Position numbers and translations under genes: made by a program | Shown: positions 1 through 15,517 of the stretch, piece after piece | How positions within the stretch are numbered: the stretch's first letter is position 1 | How the letters are laid out: every line of letters starts with the position of its first letter | From: Arcobacter venerupis | Lineage (GTDB): Bacteria; Campylobacterota; Campylobacteria; Campylobacterales; Arcobacteraceae | Assembly (NCBI RefSeq): GCF_013201665.1 | Contig: NZ_CP053840.1 | Location: 2,666,001 to 2,730,000, forward strand | Reading direction: 5' to 3' | Length of the DNA: 64,000 bases | The notes under the pieces: model-generated | Seen by the model: only the letters and a program-made list of their open reading frames with translations | What the model was told of the DNA's origin: nothing | The model's database searches: none

Positions 1-431
1 TCACTAGAACTTTTTTTTCTTAATTCAATCCATTCATCTACAACATTTTGTAAAGTCAAAGATTCTGAAGCTTTTTTAATTCGTTTTGCTGAAATGGGAT
101 TGATATTATTAGTTAATAATTGTCTAGCTTCTTCTCTTTTTTCTCTTGCTTCTTTTAAAGTTACTTCTGGATAAACACCAAAAGACATACTAAGATTTTT
201 ATTTCCATATCTAAAATCATATCTCCATACTTTAGAGCCATTAGCTTTTATAATAAGATACAAACCTTTTCCATCTGCTAACTTATTTTTTTTTATTGCT
301 TTTTCATTTGAATTAGATTTTTCTAATTCTTTCTTTAACAGCTCAAATTCTTCATCAGTAGTGTATTTAGCATTTTTAATCTCTGTATCACTAAGAGGTT
401 TTGATATTTTTGGCATTTTTAAGGTACTCAT
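1..431 (-). CDS. P4-type tyrosine recombinase/integrase, N-terminal part (cut by window edge)
   Basis: The reading frame starts with ATG at 431 and stays open to base 1, so at least 143 N-terminal residues are present. Residues about 20-105 match the arm-type DNA-binding domain found at the N-terminus of P4-like phage and island integrases (DUF4102): LADGKGLYLIIKANGSKVW, then RYDFRYGNKNLSMSFGVYP, then a helix rich in K, E, A and R ending with NNINPIS. The core-binding domain starts at about 130 (NVVDEWIELR). The catalytic Arg/His/Tyr part lies beyond the window. Enzymes of this family insert and excise genomic islands, often at the 3' end of a tRNA gene. The gene points away from the housekeeping genes to its right, so it probably marks one border of an island extending leftwards. 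Family call is firm; activity cannot be judged. Confidence 0.88.
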   Translation of the reverse strand, partial: MSTLKMPKISKPLSDTEIKNAKYTTDEEFELLKKELEKSNSNEKAIKKNKLADGKGLYLIIKANGSKVWRYDFRYGNKNLSMSFGVYPEVTLKEAREKREEARQLLTNNINPISAKRIKKASESLTLQNVVDEWIELRKKSSS

Positions 432-533
432 CTTTTAATAATTCTTATAGTACCTGAAATATTACCTAAAAAAAACTTGATTTAGTCTAATTTATTATGA
501 TTTAATATGATGTAATGTGAGATTTACAAGTAG

Positions 534-561
534 AAATAAGCCCTATAAAATGGGCTTATTT
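534..561. terminator. Stem-loop terminator, probably bidirectional
   Basis: A 10-bp perfect stem (AAATAAGCCC at 534-543, GGGCTTATTT at 552-561) with an 8-base loop lies 11 bases after the stop of the minus-strand YciI-like gene. The stem ends in a short T-rich tract on either strand. It separates the integrase gene from the housekeeping genes. Confidence 0.65.
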
Positions 562-571
562 GATGTATTAT

Positions 572-859
572 TTAGTTTTTTGGGAGTAATTTCATAGGAA
601 CTATCTGGAATTCGTCCATATTCCAAACATTATTTTTTACATATGGCTCATTTTCTAACCATTCATCTAACTCTTCATCAGTTTCAAAATCAATTAATAG
701 TGTAGATCCAACCATAACTTCATCTTCTATTAGTGCGCCAGCATTAATTATTTTTCCCTCAGCCATTAATTTTCTAGCACCATCAATATGAGCTTGTCTT
801 GATTCTAATCTTCTTTCTAGTGCATTTTCATTGTCATAAGCTATTACTAAATATTGCAT
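572..859 (-). CDS. YciI-like protein
   Basis: A 95-residue protein spanning one YciI/YCII domain, a ferredoxin-like fold seen in small stand-alone proteins and as a fusion partner. It opens with MQYLVIAYD and carries the typical run ERRLESRQAHIDGARKLM, with the histidine at about residue 24 of the presumed pocket, followed by a glycine-containing strand (KIINAGALIEDE). An acidic helix (DEELDEWLENEPYV) precedes the C-terminal strand, as in the family. The biological role of most YciI proteins, including this one, is unknown; some are proposed to be enzymes. Start codon: ATG with AAGGATATT upstream. It is followed by a terminator at 534-561 and preceded by a long hairpin at 875-919. Confidence 0.85.
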   Translation of the reverse strand: MQYLVIAYDNENALERRLESRQAHIDGARKLMAEGKIINAGALIEDEVMVGSTLLIDFETDEELDEWLENEPYVKNNVWNMDEFQIVPMKLLPKN

Positions 860-874
860 TAATATCCTTTTTAA

Positions 875-919
875 TTTAATTTTATCATTTTACCATAATA
901 TTAAAATGATAAAATTAAA
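875..919 (-). other. Perfect 18-bp stem-loop between two minus-strand genes
   Basis: The arms at 875-892 and 902-919 are exactly complementary over 18 bp with a 9-base loop. The hairpin begins directly after the stop codon of the small membrane protein gene (stop at 920-922) and ends just before the ribosome binding site of the YciI-like gene. No T-run follows on the minus strand, so it may be a weak terminator, an mRNA-stabilising 3' end or a processing site rather than a textbook terminator. Confidence 0.5.
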
Positions 920-1306
920 CTATGTCAATTTGATTGCAAATAAAAATGTCAATGGATATATTATGACATTAAAGTATCTTAACAAAGGAGTCATAAGAAT
1001 ATTCATTGGAATAATCTCTTCAACTAAATTTCCATTAGAGAGTTTTTTCATAATAAATAATTTAAAACTAATATCTGCAAACTTTACTATAAAAATTGAA
1101 CTCATCCAAAAACCAAAATTATTATAATAAAAAGATAAATAAATTGTATAAAAAAATGTTAGATGTAACAAAAAATATAGAAAAATATTTTTTCTGAAGA
1201 AATTGAAGTTATTATTTAAAAAGCCAAATAAAGAATCAGATTTTTGCCAAGTTGACTCAAAAAATTCTAAGGCAATAAAGATTAAAAGTAATGAGATAAA
1301 ATCCAT
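920..1306 (-). CDS. Small hypothetical inner membrane protein
   Basis: A 128-residue protein not recognised as a named family. About four hydrophobic segments are visible: at the N-terminus (FISLLLIFIALEFF), about residues 40-62 (NIFLYFLLHLTFFYTIYL), about 66-85 and at the C-terminus (VIIYPLTFLFAI). It should therefore sit in the inner membrane. It lies downstream of rpoC, beyond a stem-loop at 1315-1341, and is probably expressed by read-through or from its own promoter. Its function cannot be inferred from context. The frame is clean and codon use resembles the neighbours, so I take it as real. Confidence 0.65.
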   Translation of the reverse strand: MDFISLLLIFIALEFFESTWQKSDSLFGFLNNNFNFFRKNIFLYFLLHLTFFYTIYLSFYYNNFGFWMSSIFIVKFADISFKLFIMKKLSNGNLVEEIIPMNILMTPLLRYFNVIIYPLTFLFAIKLT

Positions 1307-1314
1307 TGTAAGAA

Positions 1315-1341
1315 AATCAATAGGGGAAAACCCTATTGATT
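1315..1341 (-). terminator. Stem-loop terminator after rpoC
   Basis: An 11-bp perfect stem (AATCAATAGGG with CCCTATTGATT) and a 5-base loop lie 4 bases after the rpoC stop codon. On the minus strand it is followed by TTTTCTTAC, a short T-rich tail. It probably ends most transcripts of the ribosomal protein/RNA polymerase operon. Confidence 0.7.
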
Positions 1342-1345
1342 AATA

Positions 1346-10031
<8,686 letters not shown>

Positions 10032-10085
10032 TTAAGTTTTGCTTTTTATATTAGTATAAAGCACAAAAGCATCCATAAAGGATAG

Positions 10086-10159
10086 GGTTAAAATTTCAAA
10101 AAATTTTAACCTTAACCTTCAAAGATGCTAATCTTTATGCAGGACAAAAGCCCTGCATA
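10086..10159 (-). promoter_or_regulatory. Three tandem hairpins in the rplL-rpoB gap
   Basis: Read on the minus strand, three perfect stems follow one another: an 8-bp stem (136-143 with 152-159 of this kilobase, TATGCAGG/CCTGCATA), a 6-bp stem (10121-10126 with 10131-10136, AAAGAT/ATCTTT) and an 11-bp stem (10086-10096 with 10101-10111, GGTTAAAATTT/AAATTTTAACC). None has a strong terminator T-run. In other bacteria the rplL-rpoB gap holds an attenuator and an RNase III site that set the ratio of ribosomal protein to polymerase; a similar role is likely here. Confidence 0.6.
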
Positions 10160-10179
10160 TCAATCATAATTACGAATAA

Positions 10180-10551
10180 TTATTTAATTTCTACTTTTGC
10201 ACCAGCAGCTTCTAATGCAGCTTTTGCAGCTTCAGCATCTTCTTTAGAAATACCTTCTTTAATTGTTGAAGGAGTTTCTTCAGCAGCAGTTTTTGCTTCT
10301 TTTAATCCTAAACCAGTTAATGCTCTAATTTCTTTAATAACATTAATTTTTTTGTCACCTGCATCTAAGATAACAACATCAAATTCAGTTTTTTCCTCAA
10401 CAGCTTCAACAGCTGCTACAGCACCACCAGCAACCGCAACAGGTTGTGCAGATACTCCAAATTTTTCTTCGAATTGTTTTACTAATTCAGATAACTCTAA
10501 TACTGATAAACCAGAGATGTATTCTAATACGTCTTCTTTAGAAATTGCCAT
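10180..10551 (-). CDS. rplL: 50S ribosomal protein L7/L12
   Basis: A 123-residue L7/L12, the flexible stalk protein of the 50S subunit that recruits translation factors. It has the N-terminal dimerisation helix ([26 protein letters not shown]), an Ala/Val/Glu-rich hinge at about residues 35-52 and the C-terminal factor-binding domain ([21 protein letters not shown], then [11 protein letters not shown] and a terminal GAKVEIK). It directly follows rplJ on the minus strand with a 47-base gap, the usual pair that gives one L10 and several L12 copies per ribosome. Start ATG has a good AGGAAA ribosome binding site. Confidence 0.98.
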   Translation of the reverse strand: MAISKEDVLEYISGLSVLELSELVKQFEEKFGVSAQPVAVAGGAVAAVEAVEEKTEFDVVILDAGDKKINVIKEIRALTGLGLKEAKTAAEETPSTIKEGISKEDAEAAKAALEAAGAKVEIK

Positions 10552-10598
10552 TTCTTTTCCTTTTAATTTTATTTTAAATTTATTAATAGCTTAAATAA

Positions 10599-11087
10599 TT
10601 AAGCTGCTTCTTCTTCTTTTTTCTTTCTAAGTGCGTCAAGTCCGATAGTAAAGTTTGTAACAGGTGCCATCCAAGTAGCTGCAAGCATACCAAGAAGTTG
10701 TTCTCTAGATGGTAATTTAGCGAATGCATTAACTGTATCAAAATCTGCAACTTTACCTTCAATAATACCTGATTTAATAACAAATTTTTCTTTATTTGCA
10801 GTTGCAAATTTATCTGCAACTTTACAAGCTGAAATTTGATCTGCAGACCATAAGAAAATATTTGTACCAGTTAATTCAACATCACCTAATTCTGCATTTT
10901 TTACAGCAACTGTAACTAATGTATTTTTAGCAACTTGAACTTTAGTATCATTTACTCTTGCTTCTTTTCTTAAGATTTCTAACTCTTTATGAGTAAGACC
11001 TTTATAGTCACATACAACGATTGCTAAAGAGTTTTTGAACTCACCTGTTAATGAATCAATAATTTCTGATTTTTGTTGTTTAGTCAT
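10599..11087 (-). CDS. rplJ: 50S ribosomal protein L10
   Basis: A 162-residue L10, the stalk base that anchors L7/L12 dimers on 23S rRNA. I place the start at the ATG at 11087 (MTKQQKSEIIDSLTGEF), because AGGGAGGAG lies 6 bases upstream. A longer frame starting at 11105 would run through that ribosome binding site. Conserved parts are the N-terminal VVCDYKGLTHKELEILRKEAR, the VAKNTLV strand and the C-terminal L12-binding helix ending in KKKEEEAA. An L10-type RNA leader lies directly upstream, so the gene is probably repressed by its own product together with L12. Confidence 0.97.
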   Translation of the reverse strand: MTKQQKSEIIDSLTGEFKNSLAIVVCDYKGLTHKELEILRKEARVNDTKVQVAKNTLVTVAVKNAELGDVELTGTNIFLWSADQISACKVADKFATANKEKFVIKSGIIEGKVADFDTVNAFAKLPSREQLLGMLAATWMAPVTNFTIGLDALRKKKEEEAA

Positions 11088-11094
11088 TTTTTCT

Positions 11095-11185
11095 CCTCCC
11101 TTCAAAACATCGACTTAGGCGGGACTTACAAGAAACGGAGGTGTCTCTTACCAGCTGTCTTCAGTTTTATTTCAGTGCTTTGAAT
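11095..11185 (-). promoter_or_regulatory. Ribosomal protein L10 leader (autoregulatory mRNA element)
   Basis: The minus-strand RNA upstream of rplJ contains AAGACAGCTGGTAAGAGAC, then CACCTCC, and then AAGTCCCGCCTAAGT. This is the arrangement of the conserved L10 leader, whose kink-turn binds L10-(L12)4 and represses translation of rplJL. The conserved blocks CAGCTGGT and GTCCCGCCTA sit where expected and the element ends about 8 bases before the L10 start. Recognition is by motif only; a covariance search (Rfam L10_leader) would settle it. Confidence 0.75.
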
Positions 11186-11190
11186 AACAC

Positions 11191-11222
11191 TCAATAATAA
11201 AGAAATAGTTCTTTATTATTGA
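11191..11222 (-). other. 12-bp hairpin in the rplA-rplJ gap
   Basis: Arms at 11191-11202 and 11211-11222 (TCAATAATAAAG with CTTTATTATTGA) pair perfectly around an 8-base loop. It sits between the rplA terminator-like hairpin and the L10 leader. It may act with the former in attenuation or in processing of the rplKA and rplJL transcripts. Confidence 0.5.
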
Positions 11223-11235
11223 ATGCTAAAAAAAA

Positions 11236-11261
11236 ATTAGATAAGGAAGACCTTATCTAAT
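11236..11261 (-). terminator. Intrinsic terminator/attenuator overlapping the rplA stop codon
   Basis: An 11-bp perfect stem (11236-11246 with 11251-11261) with a 4-base loop is followed on the minus strand by nine consecutive T, a textbook intrinsic terminator. The stop codon of rplA (11253-11255) lies inside the stem, so a ribosome finishing rplA would cover it. Termination here would uncouple rplKA from rplJL-rpoBC, so some read-through or a second promoter must feed the downstream genes. Confidence 0.75.
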
Positions 11262-11951
11262 TTCCATTATTTCCATATTATCAATAATAATTGATGGGCT
11301 CATAGTTAGCGATATAGCTGCATTAGCAATATATCTACCTTTTGCAGTTGAAGGCTTAGCTTTATTAATTGCAGCAATAAATGCTGCAGCATTTTCTCTA
11401 AGAGCTTCAGCAGAAAATGAAACTTTTCCAATTCCAGCTTGCATATTACCTTTTTTATCAACTCTATATGTAACTTGACCACCTTTTGCATCATTAACAG
11501 CTTTAGTAACATCCATCGTTACTGTACCTGTTTTAGGATTAGGCATTAAACCTTTTGGCCCTAAAATTCTACCAACTTTTCCTACAATTCCCATACAATC
11601 AGGAGTTGCGATTAAAACATCAAAATTAATGTTTCCAGCTTGAATAGCTTCAGCTAAATCATCATTTCCAACAACATCAGCACCTGCAGCTTTTGCTTCA
11701 TCCATTTTTAAACCTTTAGCAAATACTGCAACTCTAACAGTTTTACCAGTTCCATTTGGAAGTACAACAGCACCTCTAATCATTTGGTCAGCATGTCTTG
11801 GATCTACATTTAATTTAAGTGCAATTTCAACACTTTCATCAAATTTAGCTGATTTTAACTCTCTTACACTTGTACAAGCATCCGTTAAAGAATATTTTCT
11901 ATCTTCAATTTTTTCAGTTAGTGCTTTGTATCTTTTTGAAATTTTTGCCAT
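11253..11951 (-). CDS. rplA: 50S ribosomal protein L1
   Basis: A 232-residue L1 that binds 23S rRNA and helps release the E-site tRNA. Typical features are the N-terminal [30 protein letters not shown], the [18 protein letters not shown] block and the [21 protein letters not shown] segment ([19 protein letters not shown]) of domain II. It lies 77 bases after rplK in the same operon. In other bacteria L1 represses rplKA by binding a mimic of its rRNA site in the mRNA. I did not find an unambiguous L1 site here, although the rplK-rplA gap contains a small CAGAAT/ATTCTG hairpin. Confidence 0.98.
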   Translation of the reverse strand: MAKISKRYKALTEKIEDRKYSLTDACTSVRELKSAKFDESVEIALKLNVDPRHADQMIRGAVVLPNGTGKTVRVAVFAKGLKMDEAKAAGADVVGNDDLAEAIQAGNINFDVLIATPDCMGIVGKVGRILGPKGLMPNPKTGTVTMDVTKAVNDAKGGQVTYRVDKKGNMQAGIGKVSFSAEALRENAAAFIAAINKAKPSTAKGRYIANAAISLTMSPSIIIDNMEIMEIR

Positions 11952-12028
11952 TATTATCTCCGCAATTTATATTATTTTGCTACCGCCATTATTGAGTCTG
12001 GTGGTAAGACTTAAACCAAAACAGAATA

Positions 12029-12454
12029 TTATAATTCTGTTTCGATACCTATTGATCTAGCTGAACCAGCAACAATTCTTGCTGCCGCTTCTTTATCATC
12101 TGTATTTAAATCTTTGATTTTCATATCAACGATTTCCATAATTTGATCCCTAGATAATTTACCAATTTTTTGTTTAAGCGGATTGCTTGAACCTGATTTA
12201 ATACCAGCAACTTTTTTTATTAAATCTGTCATTGGTGGTTGTTTTACTTCGAATGTAAAACTTTTATCAGTATAAACTGTAATAACAACTGGTAATCTAA
12301 ACCCAGCTTTATCTTTAGTTTTTTCATTAAAAGCTTTACAAAACTCCATTATATTAACACCTCTTTGACCTAGTGCTGGTCCAACTGGTGGTGATGGGTT
12401 TGCAGCACCTGCAGGTATCTGTAATTTGATTAGACCTTGAATTTTTTTAGCCAT
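12029..12454 (-). CDS. rplK: 50S ribosomal protein L11
   Basis: A 141-residue L11, part of the GTPase-associated centre. Its N-terminal domain carries the proline-rich [19 protein letters not shown] segment, to which thiostrepton-type drugs and RelA-dependent sensing are linked. The C-terminal rRNA-binding domain reads [26 protein letters not shown] ([19 protein letters not shown]). It follows nusG in the standard secE-nusG-rplK-rplA order. The gap to nusG holds a 48-base hairpin element (12487-12534). Confidence 0.98.
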   Translation of the reverse strand: MAKKIQGLIKLQIPAGAANPSPPVGPALGQRGVNIMEFCKAFNEKTKDKAGFRLPVVITVYTDKSFTFEVKQPPMTDLIKKVAGIKSGSSNPLKQKIGKLSRDQIMEIVDMKIKDLNTDDKEAAARIVAGSARSIGIETEL

Positions 12455-12486
12455 GCTATTCCTTTATCAATTTTTTAATGATTAGA

Positions 12487-12534
12487 CATTAGGCAAGAAA
12501 ACTATTTACAAGAAGCTAGTTTTTTTGCCTAATG
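12487..12534 (-). promoter_or_regulatory. Long stem-loop in the nusG-rplK gap
   Basis: CATTAGGCAA (12487-12496) pairs with TTGCCTAATG (12525-12534). Inside, a second pair (AAACTA with TAGTTT) can extend the stem around a small loop. No T-run follows on the minus strand. Position suggests a processing site or a target for autoregulation of the rplKA cistrons. Confidence 0.5.
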
Positions 12535-12553
12535 CCTACAATTACTTTTTAAA

Positions 12554-13081
12554 TCAAACTACTCTTTCAACCTGAGTATATGAAATTTCAACTGGCGTAT
12601 TTCTACCAAAAATAGAAACATTTAATTTTAATAATCCAGAAACCATATCAAAATCTTCTACTAAACCATTAAAATTAGAGAATGGACCCTCATTAATTCT
12701 AACCATTTCACCCTCTTCAAATGAAACTTTTGGTTTTGCTGCTGCTCTATTTTTAACTTTTTCCAAAATTAAATTAATATCTTTATCTGATAATGCAGTT
12801 GGTTTTTTTGATTCACCAATGAATCTTCCAACTTTTGGCATTGATTGAATTCTATGCCATAATCCAGTATCTAAATCTATTCTAGCAAATGCATATGCTG
12901 GATATAAAGGTCTTTCAACAATAGATTTTTTACCTTTTTTAATTTCAATTAAATCTTCAGTAGGTACTAATACATCTGATATTCTATCATCAGCCATTTC
13001 TTCCGATAATTGTAATAAAGCTTTTTTAACTGATAACTCACTACCTGAATAAGTTTGAATTGCATACCATTTATGTGCCAT
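12554..13081 (-). CDS. nusG: Transcription termination/antitermination factor NusG
   Basis: A 175-residue NusG. The NGN domain starts with HKWYAIQTYSGSELSVKKAL and includes RPLYPAYAFARIDL and the RFIG strand that contacts the beta' clamp. The C-terminal KOW domain (about residues 125-175) reads FEEGEMVRINEGPFSNFNGLV (EGEMVRINEGPFSNFNG) and links RNA polymerase to Rho or to ribosomal protein S10. It directly follows secE, 10 bases apart, as in most bacteria. Confidence 0.98.
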   Translation of the reverse strand: MAHKWYAIQTYSGSELSVKKALLQLSEEMADDRISDVLVPTEDLIEIKKGKKSIVERPLYPAYAFARIDLDTGLWHRIQSMPKVGRFIGESKKPTALSDKDINLILEKVKNRAAAKPKVSFEEGEMVRINEGPFSNFNGLVEDFDMVSGLLKLNVSIFGRNTPVEISYTQVERVV

Positions 13082-13091
13082 AATTACTTCC

Positions 13092-13274
13092 TTAGTTAAT
13101 AATTGAAGATAAGCTTAATGACATTATTCCATCAATTAAAGCTAAAAATAAAGTTATTACAGTAACAACAATAAAAACAGATAAATATGCAGATCTAATT
13201 TGCTCTTTAATAGGGAAAATAACTTTTAGTAATTCTGATTTTGCATTTTGATAGTAATTTTTAACTCTATTCAC
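13092..13274 (-). CDS. secE: Preprotein translocase subunit SecE
   Basis: A 60-residue minimal SecE with one membrane span, which clamps SecY in the Sec channel. The cytoplasmic amphipathic helix (NYYQNAKSELLKVIFPIKEQI) and the single transmembrane helix (AYLSVFIVVTVITLFLALID) are both present. I place the start at the GTG at 13274, preceded by GGAG at 5-base spacing. The open frame extends upstream to 13415 but there it overlaps tRNA-Trp, so a longer protein is unlikely. Overlooking the GTG start would give a wrong 107-residue protein. Confidence 0.93.
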   Translation of the reverse strand: MNRVKNYYQNAKSELLKVIFPIKEQIRSAYLSVFIVVTVITLFLALIDGIMSLSLSSIIN

Positions 13275-13354
13275 ACTTACTCCATTTTGATTGCTATTAT
13301 ATTTAATAAATTCTTTCAAAAAAAGAGATCTACTTCTTTTAAAAAAATTTAAAG

Positions 13355-13430
13355 TGGCAGGCCAGGAGGGACTCGAACCCACAACCATCGGATTTGGAAT
13401 CCGGCGCTCTACCATTGGAGCTACTGACCT
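13355..13430 (-). tRNA. trnW: tRNA-Trp (anticodon CCA)
   Basis: A 76-base cloverleaf with encoded 3' CCA. The acceptor AGGTCAG pairs with CTGGCCT, the anticodon arm reads GGATT-CCA-AATCC, and the T arm has GGTTCGAGTCC. It lies between rpmG and secE, a conserved position. Confidence 0.97.
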
Positions 13431-13439
13431 ATGTTTAAA

Positions 13440-13469
13440 TGAACTTATGGCTTTTCAACCATAAGTTCA
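13440..13469 (-). other. 11-bp hairpin between rpmG and tRNA-Trp
   Basis: TGAACTTATGG (13440-13450) pairs with CCATAAGTTCA (13459-13469). The hairpin begins 5 bases after the rpmG stop codon and ends 10 bases before the mature tRNA. It has no T-run, so it more likely marks mRNA 3'-end or tRNA processing than termination. Confidence 0.5.
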
Positions 13470-13473
13470 AAAA

Positions 13474-13641
13474 TTATGATTTAAGTTTCACTTCTTTGTG
13501 TAAAGTGTGTTTCTTTAATCTTGGGCTATATTTTTTAACTTCAAACTTTTCAGTATGAGTTTTTGGATTTTTCCAAGTAGTATAGTTAATATCACCATTC
13601 TCTTGACATTTTAATCCGATTTTAATTCTAATGTTTGCCAT
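13474..13641 (-). CDS. rpmG: 50S ribosomal protein L33
   Basis: A 55-residue L33 of the large subunit, starting [16 protein letters not shown] and ending [11 protein letters not shown]. Only one cysteine (Cys12) of the two CxxC pairs found in zinc-binding L33 proteins remains, so this is the zinc-independent form. The typical [20 protein letters not shown] block is present. It follows tuf by 9 bases and precedes tRNA-Trp and secE. Confidence 0.95.
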   Translation of the reverse strand: MANIRIKIGLKCQENGDINYTTWKNPKTHTEKFEVKKYSPRLKKHTLHKEVKLKS

Positions 13642-13650
13642 TATAAATCC

Positions 13651-14859
13651 TTATTCAATGATTTCAGCAACAACTCCAGCACCTACAGTTCTACCACCTT
13701 CTCTAATAGCAAACTTTGTACCTTTGTCTAGAGCGATTGGAGCAACTAATTCAACCGTCATTTCTACGTTATCACCTGGCATAACCATTTCAGTACCTTC
13801 TGGTAAAGTACAAGAACCTGTTACGTCTGTTGTTCTTACGTAAAATTGTGGTCTATATCCTGAGAAGAATGGAGTATGTCTACCACCTTCATCTTTAGAA
13901 AGAATATACACTTCACATCTAAATTTAGTATGTGGAGTAATAGTTTTAGGTTTACATAAAACTTGTCCTCTTTCTACGTCTTCTTTTTTAATACCTCTTA
14001 AAAGAATACCACAATTATCTCCAGCTTGACCTTGTTCCATTTCTTTTCTGAACATTTCAACACCAGTTACAGTAGTTGTTTTTGTATCAGAGAATCCAAC
14101 GATTTCAATAGTTTCACCAATTTTAATTGTACCTTTTTCAATTCTTCCAGTAACAACTGTTCCTCTTCCTGAGATAGAGAATACATCTTCAACTGGCATT
14201 AAGAAATCTTGGTCAACATCTCTTTCTGGAGTTGGGATATATGAATCAACAGCATCCATTAATGCAATAATTTTTTCTCCCCAAACACCAATAGAACCAG
14301 CCTTAGCTTCTTCTAATGCTTTAAATGCAGAACCTGCAACGATAGGAGTATCATCACCTGGGAAATCGTAAGTAGATAATAATTCTCTAACTTCCATTTC
14401 TACAAGTTCTAACATTTCTTCTCTATCTTCATCATCTAATTGATCTTCTTTATTTAAGAAAACAACGATGTATGGAACACCTACTTGTTTAGATAATAAA
14501 ATGTGTTCTCTTGTTTGAGCCATAGGACCATCAGTTGCTGCAATAACAATAATAGCACCATCCATTTGAGCAGCACCAGTAATCATATTTTTAACGTAAT
14601 CGGCATGGCCTGGACAATCAACGTGAGCGTAGTGTCTAGTTTTTGTTTCATACTCAATATGAGAAGTAGCAATTGTAATTCCTCTTTCTCTTTCTTCTGG
14701 TGCATTATCGATTTGATCGTAATCCATCATAGTTCCACCATCTCTTACAGATAATACTGCCGAGATTGCTGCTGTTAATGTAGTTTTACCGTGGTCAACG
14801 TGACCGATTGTACCGATATTAACGTGCGGTTTATTTCTTGAAAACTTTTCTTTTGCCAT
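13651..14859 (-). CDS. tuf: Translation elongation factor Tu
   Basis: A 402-residue EF-Tu that delivers aminoacyl-tRNA to the ribosome. The GTPase motifs are intact: P-loop GHVDHGKT at residues 19-26, DCPGHADY at about 81 and NKED at about 136. The switch I region includes [17 protein letters not shown]. Domains 2 and 3 are complete, ending [13 protein letters not shown]. It is the first protein gene after the four-tRNA cluster. A leader with a long hairpin (14888-14932) and a good -10 box (14971-14976) give it its own promoter. Ribosome binding site: AAGGGG, 7 bases before ATG. Confidence 0.99.
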   Translation of the reverse strand: MAKEKFSRNKPHVNIGTIGHVDHGKTTLTAAISAVLSVRDGGTMMDYDQIDNAPEERERGITIATSHIEYETKTRHYAHVDCPGHADYVKNMITGAAQMDGAIIVIAATDGPMAQTREHILLSKQVGVPYIVVFLNKEDQLDDEDREEMLELVEMEVRELLSTYDFPGDDTPIVAGSAFKALEEAKAGSIGVWGEKIIALMDAVDSYIPTPERDVDQDFLMPVEDVFSISGRGTVVTGRIEKGTIKIGETIEIVGFSDTKTTTVTGVEMFRKEMEQGQAGDNCGILLRGIKKEDVERGQVLCKPKTITPHTKFRCEVYILSKDEGGRHTPFFSGYRPQFYVRTTDVTGSCTLPEGTEMVMPGDNVEMTVELVAPIALDKGTKFAIREGGRTVGAGVVAEIIE

Positions 14860-14887
14860 AGAATTCCCCTTCTAAATTTTGGTTATT

Positions 14888-14932
14888 GCCCTCTGAGTAG
14901 ATAAGCCCATTTGGCTTCTCTATTCAGAGGGG
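14888..14932 (-). promoter_or_regulatory. Long imperfect stem-loop in the tuf 5' leader
   Basis: Arms 14889-14907 and 14913-14931 pair at 17 of 19 positions around a 5-base loop. The hairpin ends about 28 bases before the tuf start codon and lies just downstream of the presumed promoter. It may be a transcription terminator for the tRNA cluster, an mRNA-stabilising leader or a regulatory structure. Confidence 0.55.
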
Positions 14933-14949
14933 ATTTAATTATTTAAATT

Positions 14950-14976
14950 ACACAATAAAATTGTGTGCGTATTATA
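14950..14976 (-). promoter_or_regulatory. tuf promoter -10 box with adjoining inverted repeat
   Basis: TATAAT is present on the minus strand at 14971-14976. A perfect inverted repeat (ACACAAT-AAA-ATTGTGT, 14950-14966) covers the expected start site. No clear -35 box is visible; the matching region is T-rich, as is common in this phylum. The repeat could be a repressor site or form the 5' end stem of the mRNA. Confidence 0.5.
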
Positions 14977-15079
14977 TTTAAAAAATACTGAAAAAAACTT
15001 TAATGGAAGATATAATATATATTAAGAGTTATAAAAAAATTGTGCTTATAACTCAGCTCCCAGTAATCAATAAAATAAA

Positions 15080-15156
15080 TGGAGCGGGAGACGAGACTCG
15101 AACTCGCGACAGTCTGCTTGGAAGGCAGAAGCTCTAGCCAACTGAGCTACTCCCGC
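15080..15156 (-). tRNA. trnG: tRNA-Gly (anticodon TCC)
   Basis: A 77-base cloverleaf with encoded CCA. Acceptor GCGGGAG/CTCCCGC, anticodon arm TCTGCCT-TCC-AAGCAGA, T arm CGAGTTCGAGTCTCG. Last of a four-tRNA cluster read Phe-Thr-Tyr-Gly towards tuf. Confidence 0.97.
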
Positions 15157-15166
15157 AACATTTGCG

Positions 15167-15251
15167 TGGTGGTGAGAGAAGGATTCGAACCTTCGAAGCC
15201 GTAGGCGGCGGATTTACAGTCCGCAGGATTTGACCACTCTCCAACCTCACC
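15167..15251 (-). tRNA. trnY: tRNA-Tyr (anticodon GTA)
   Basis: An 85-base tRNA with a long variable arm (CCGCCTACGGC region) and encoded CCA, as expected for bacterial tRNA-Tyr. Acceptor GGTGAGG, anticodon arm GGACT-GTA-AATCC, T arm AGGTTCGAATCCT. Confidence 0.97.
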
Positions 15252-15312
15252 GTTGAAAAATATTATTGTTCTGGTCAAGCGCTGTTCTTTAGAAAGAAGA
15301 CGCAGGACAAAA

Positions 15313-15389
15313 TGGAGCTGGTGAAGGGAGTCGAACCCCCGACCTGCTGATTACAAATCAGCTGCTCTAGCCAACTGAGCTACACCAGC
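15313..15389 (-). tRNA. trnT: tRNA-Thr (anticodon TGT)
   Basis: A 77-base cloverleaf with encoded CCA. Acceptor GCTGGTG/CACCAGC, anticodon arm CTGATT-TGT-AATCAG, T arm GGGGTTCGACTCC. Second in the cluster upstream of tuf. Confidence 0.97.
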
Positions 15390-15399
15390 ATCCACAAAA

Positions 15400-15475
15400 T
15401 GGTGGTTCGAGACAGAATCGAACTGTCGACACAAGGATTTTCAATCCTTTGCTCTACCGACTGAGCTATCGAACC
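15400..15475 (-). tRNA. trnF: tRNA-Phe (anticodon GAA)
   Basis: A 76-base cloverleaf with encoded CCA. Acceptor GGTTCGA/TCGAACC, anticodon arm GGATT-GAA-AATCC, T arm ACAGTTCGATTCTGT. First of the cluster, 42 bases after the murD stop codon. Confidence 0.97.
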
Positions 15476-15517
15476 TATGCAAATTGGAGTGAGATTATAC
15501 AAATTAAATTATTAATA

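Noticed and set aside
906-1127. Plus-strand frame antisense to the small membrane protein gene
   Set aside because: The minus-strand frame has a regular hydrophobic pattern and length; the plus-strand one is a shadow.
10583-10819. Lysine- and leucine-rich frames antisense or out of frame with rplJ and rplA (10583-10819, 11306-11512)
   Set aside because: Low-complexity shadow frames of real genes on the same strand with no ribosome binding site.
13092-13415. A 107-residue version of SecE
   Set aside because: The upstream extension runs through tRNA-Trp, and the GTG at 13274 has a good ribosome binding site; the extra residues are chance translation.
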